Below the pieces are notes generated by a model, which was not told the origin of the DNA, did not search any database, and saw only the letters and a list, made by a program, of their open reading frames with translations. This document shows positions 6,208 through 7,319 of a stretch of 7,319 nucleotides of DNA, piece after piece. The DNA comes from an uncultured Clostridia bacterium. GTDB lineage: Bacteria > Bacillota > Clostridia > Oscillospirales > Acutalibacteraceae. Each line of letters begins with the position of its first letter. The stretch's first letter is position 1. The stretch lies in contig CAMJHI010000111.1 of the NCBI GenBank assembly GCA_946405475.1, forward strand, positions 1 through 7,319. Reading direction: 5' to 3'. The translations under genes were made by a program, and so were the position numbers.

Positions 6208-6237
6208 GAGTGGTTAAATCGGATTTTCCTCCCACCC
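6208..6237 (-). promoter_or_regulatory. Candidate L1-binding RNA element before rplA
   Basis: Minus-strand RNA can form an outer stem GGGTGG/CCACTC (6 bp, one G-U), an asymmetric internal loop (GA opposite GATTTAA) and an inner hairpin GGA-AAA-TCC. The GGTGGGAG strand, the 6-7 nt opposite loop and the CCAC strand reproduce the L1 binding site of 23S rRNA as I recall it from Thermus and archaea (GGUGGGAG ... GAAAUACCACC). The element ends 4 nt before the rplA ribosome binding site, so bound L1 would block initiation. The fold is seen in the sequence; the function is inferred. Confidence 0.72.
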
Positions 6238-6244
6238 GGGAGCA

Positions 6245-6670
6245 TTAGTCGGAAACAGTGATGCCCATGCTGCGCGCGGTACCGGCGATCATGCTCATGG
6301 CAGCTTCGATGCTGGCAGCGTTCAGGTCAGGCATTTTCTGTTCTGCGATCTTTCTGATTTGCTCACCGGTAATGTTAGCGACCTTGGTCTTGTTCGGCAC
6401 GCCCGAACCGCTCTCGATGCCGCACGCCTTTTTGATGAGAACAGCGGCCGGGGGGGTCTTGGTGACGAAGCTGAACGTATGGTCAGCATAAACGGTGATG
6501 ACGACGGGGATGATAAGACCCATGTCGTTCTTGGTTCTCTCGTTGAACTCCTTGGTGAAGGCCATGATGTTCAGGCCGTGCTGACCAAGCGCGGGTCCAA
6601 CGGGGGGCGCCGGTGTTGCTTTACCGGCAGGAATTTGCAGCTTAACAAAGCCGACTACCTTTTGAGCCAT
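6245..6670 (-). CDS. rplK: Ribosomal protein L11
   Basis: A 141-residue L11, which binds the GTPase-associated region of 23S rRNA at the base of the L10-L12 stalk. The N-terminal block PAGKATPAPPVGPALGQHG (14-32) and the C-terminal RNA-binding domain (KTPPAAVLIKKACG at 71-84, ending TARSMGITV) are complete. The frame stays open further upstream, to an ATG at 6751. The start at 6670 is chosen because GGAGGT (6679-6684) stands just before it, the protein then begins MAQKVVG like other L11s, and the length is standard. The 111-nt gap to nusG contains a stable hairpin and a candidate L1-binding fold. Confidence 0.99.
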   Translation of the reverse strand: MAQKVVGFVKLQIPAGKATPAPPVGPALGQHGLNIMAFTKEFNERTKNDMGLIIPVVITVYADHTFSFVTKTPPAAVLIKKACGIESGSGVPNKTKVANITGEQIRKIAEQKMPDLNAASIEAAMSMIAGTARSMGITVSD

Positions 6671-6690
6671 TTGTTTGCACCTCCAAAATT

Positions 6691-6731
6691 GTGGTTGAGC
6701 GAAGCAACGAAAAGATTTTTGCTTCTCCCAC
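6691..6731 (-). promoter_or_regulatory. Candidate L1-binding RNA element before rplK
   Basis: On the minus strand, GTGG and CCAC form the outer stem. GA is opposite GCTCAA in the internal loop, and a 7-bp inner stem GAAGCAA/TTGCTTC closes an 11-nt loop. The GTGGGAG core, the AA before CCAC and the loop asymmetry match both the element before rplA and the L1 site of 23S rRNA. It lies 6 nt before the rplK ribosome binding site, placed to block it. This corresponds in position to the classical L1 target upstream of rplK in E. coli. Function is inferred. Confidence 0.68.
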
Positions 6732-6750
6732 GGGACCGCAAGCAGCCCCA

Positions 6751-6775
6751 TAACACGGGCGTTTGCCCGCTGTTA
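6751..6775 (-). other. Hairpin in the nusG-rplK gap
   Basis: On the minus strand, TAACA, a bulged G and CGGGC pair with GCCCG and TGTTA around an AAAC loop, giving 10 bp with one bulge. It starts 6 nt after the nusG stop. No T-tract follows, so it is not a standard intrinsic terminator. It could be a 3' stabiliser of the nusG message, a processing site, or part of a larger rplK leader structure. Confidence 0.6.
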
Positions 6776-6781
6776 CCTGAA

Positions 6782-7319
6782 TCAGTCTGTGGCAGGTTCG
6801 ACCTGGTCGAGCTCCAGCTCCACCAGCGTTTCTCTGCCGAAAAACGCGGAAACCGTGACCTTGACAAGGTTGTTGTCCAGGTCGATCTCCTGCACGACGC
6901 CCGAAAAGCCGTCCATGATGCCGTCCATGATGTTGACGGTGTCGCCAACCTCGTAGCTGACCTCGATCACGCGCTTTTCCACGCCGAGCTTGAGCACTTC
7001 TTCCTCGGTGAGAGGAACAGGCTTGCTCTCGGGACCGACAAAGCTGGTGACGCCGCGCGTGTTGCGGATGACGTACCAGGTTTCGTCCGTCATTTTTGCC
7101 TGACCTTCGTCGTCGTAATCAACGGCGAGCTTGACCAGCACGTAGCCCGGGAAGATTTTGCGTTCCACTTCGTGCGTGCTTTTGTCTTCACGGATCTCAG
7201 TGACGATCTCGGTGGGGACCTTTACGTCTAAAATCAGATCCTGCATGCCGCGGTTTTCGACGATCTTCATGATACTGTCGGCTACTTTGTTTTCGTAGCC
7301 GGAATAGGTATGGATCACA
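6782..7319 (-). CDS. nusG: Transcription termination/antitermination factor NusG (5' end cut by window edge)
   Basis: The visible 178 codons cover almost all of NusG, a two-domain factor that binds the RNA polymerase clamp and modulates pausing and termination. The N-terminal domain shows HTYSGYENKVADSI, the FPGYVLVKL strand (PGYV core) and WYVIRNTRGVTSFVG. The C-terminal KOW domain contains VGDTVNIMDGIMDGFSGVV and FFGRETLVELELDQVE. The leftmost visible codon of the message is GTG (7316-7318), but it corresponds to the Val of the conserved WYVIHTYSG, not to a start. A few N-terminal residues therefore lie outside the window. It stops with TGA at 6782-6784. Its place ahead of rplK is the normal bacterial order. 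Confidence 0.98.
   Translation of the reverse strand, partial: VIHTYSGYENKVADSIMKIVENRGMQDLILDVKVPTEIVTEIREDKSTHEVERKIFPGYVLVKLAVDYDDEGQAKMTDETWYVIRNTRGVTSFVGPESKPVPLTEEEVLKLGVEKRVIEVSYEVGDTVNIMDGIMDGFSGVVQEIDLDNNLVKVTVSAFFGRETLVELELDQVEPATD

Noticed and set aside
6671..6751. N-terminal extension of rplK to an ATG at 6751.
   Set aside because: The extra 27 residues are unlike any L11, cover the L1-type fold, and lack a ribosome binding site comparable to the GGAGGT before the start at 6670.
7316..7318. GTG as the start codon of nusG.
   Set aside because: It encodes the Val of the conserved WYVIHTYSG near the NusG N-terminus. The gene runs off the window instead.

Overview
The window looks like chromosomal DNA of a GC-rich, low-complexity-poor Firmicute of the Clostridia, most likely Oscillospirales/Ruminococcaceae-like. 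The reasons are the gene order nusG-rplK-rplA-rplJ-rplL, strong GGAGG-type ribosome binding sites, consensus sigma-A promoters, T-tailed intrinsic terminators and an L10-type leader with a built-in terminator. The order-level placement is inference. All supported genes lie on the minus strand, so transcription runs from high to low coordinates.

Right part (about 4258-7319): the transcription and ribosomal stalk cluster. A nusG gene cut by the window edge is followed by rplK (L11), rplA (L1), rplJ (L10) and rplL (L7/L12). Three RNA control elements sit in its gaps. The nusG-rplK and rplK-rplA gaps each contain a fold that matches the L1 binding site of 23S rRNA (GTGGGAG, inner hairpin, 6-7 nt loop ending in AA, CCAC). 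This suggests that L1 represses both rplK and rplA. The rplA-rplJ gap holds a near-consensus promoter, a three-way-junction L10 leader and an attenuator terminator. A strong terminator after rplL closes the cluster, and rpoB, the usual next gene in Firmicutes, is not there.

Middle part (about 2904-4213): a monocistronic unit with its own promoter and terminator. It encodes a 402-residue protein with a sialidase-type Asp box, probably a beta-propeller. Its substrate is unknown, and an active sialidase is not supported.

Left-middle part (309-2898): a two-gene operon with its own promoter. It encodes an alpha/beta hydrolase and, 9 nt downstream and probably translationally coupled, a cytoplasmic family 31 glycoside hydrolase. 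The pair suggests intracellular breakdown of a glycoside, perhaps one carrying an ester, but the substrate cannot be read from sequence.

Left end (1-308): no gene. It holds three short perfect hairpins, a 159-bp fold-back MITE-like element with matching ends flanked by TA, and a hairpin terminator after the glycoside hydrolase gene.

Nothing here amounts to a clear new defence or mobile system. The points most worth a second look are the paired L1-binding folds, the missing rpoB junction and the fold-back element.
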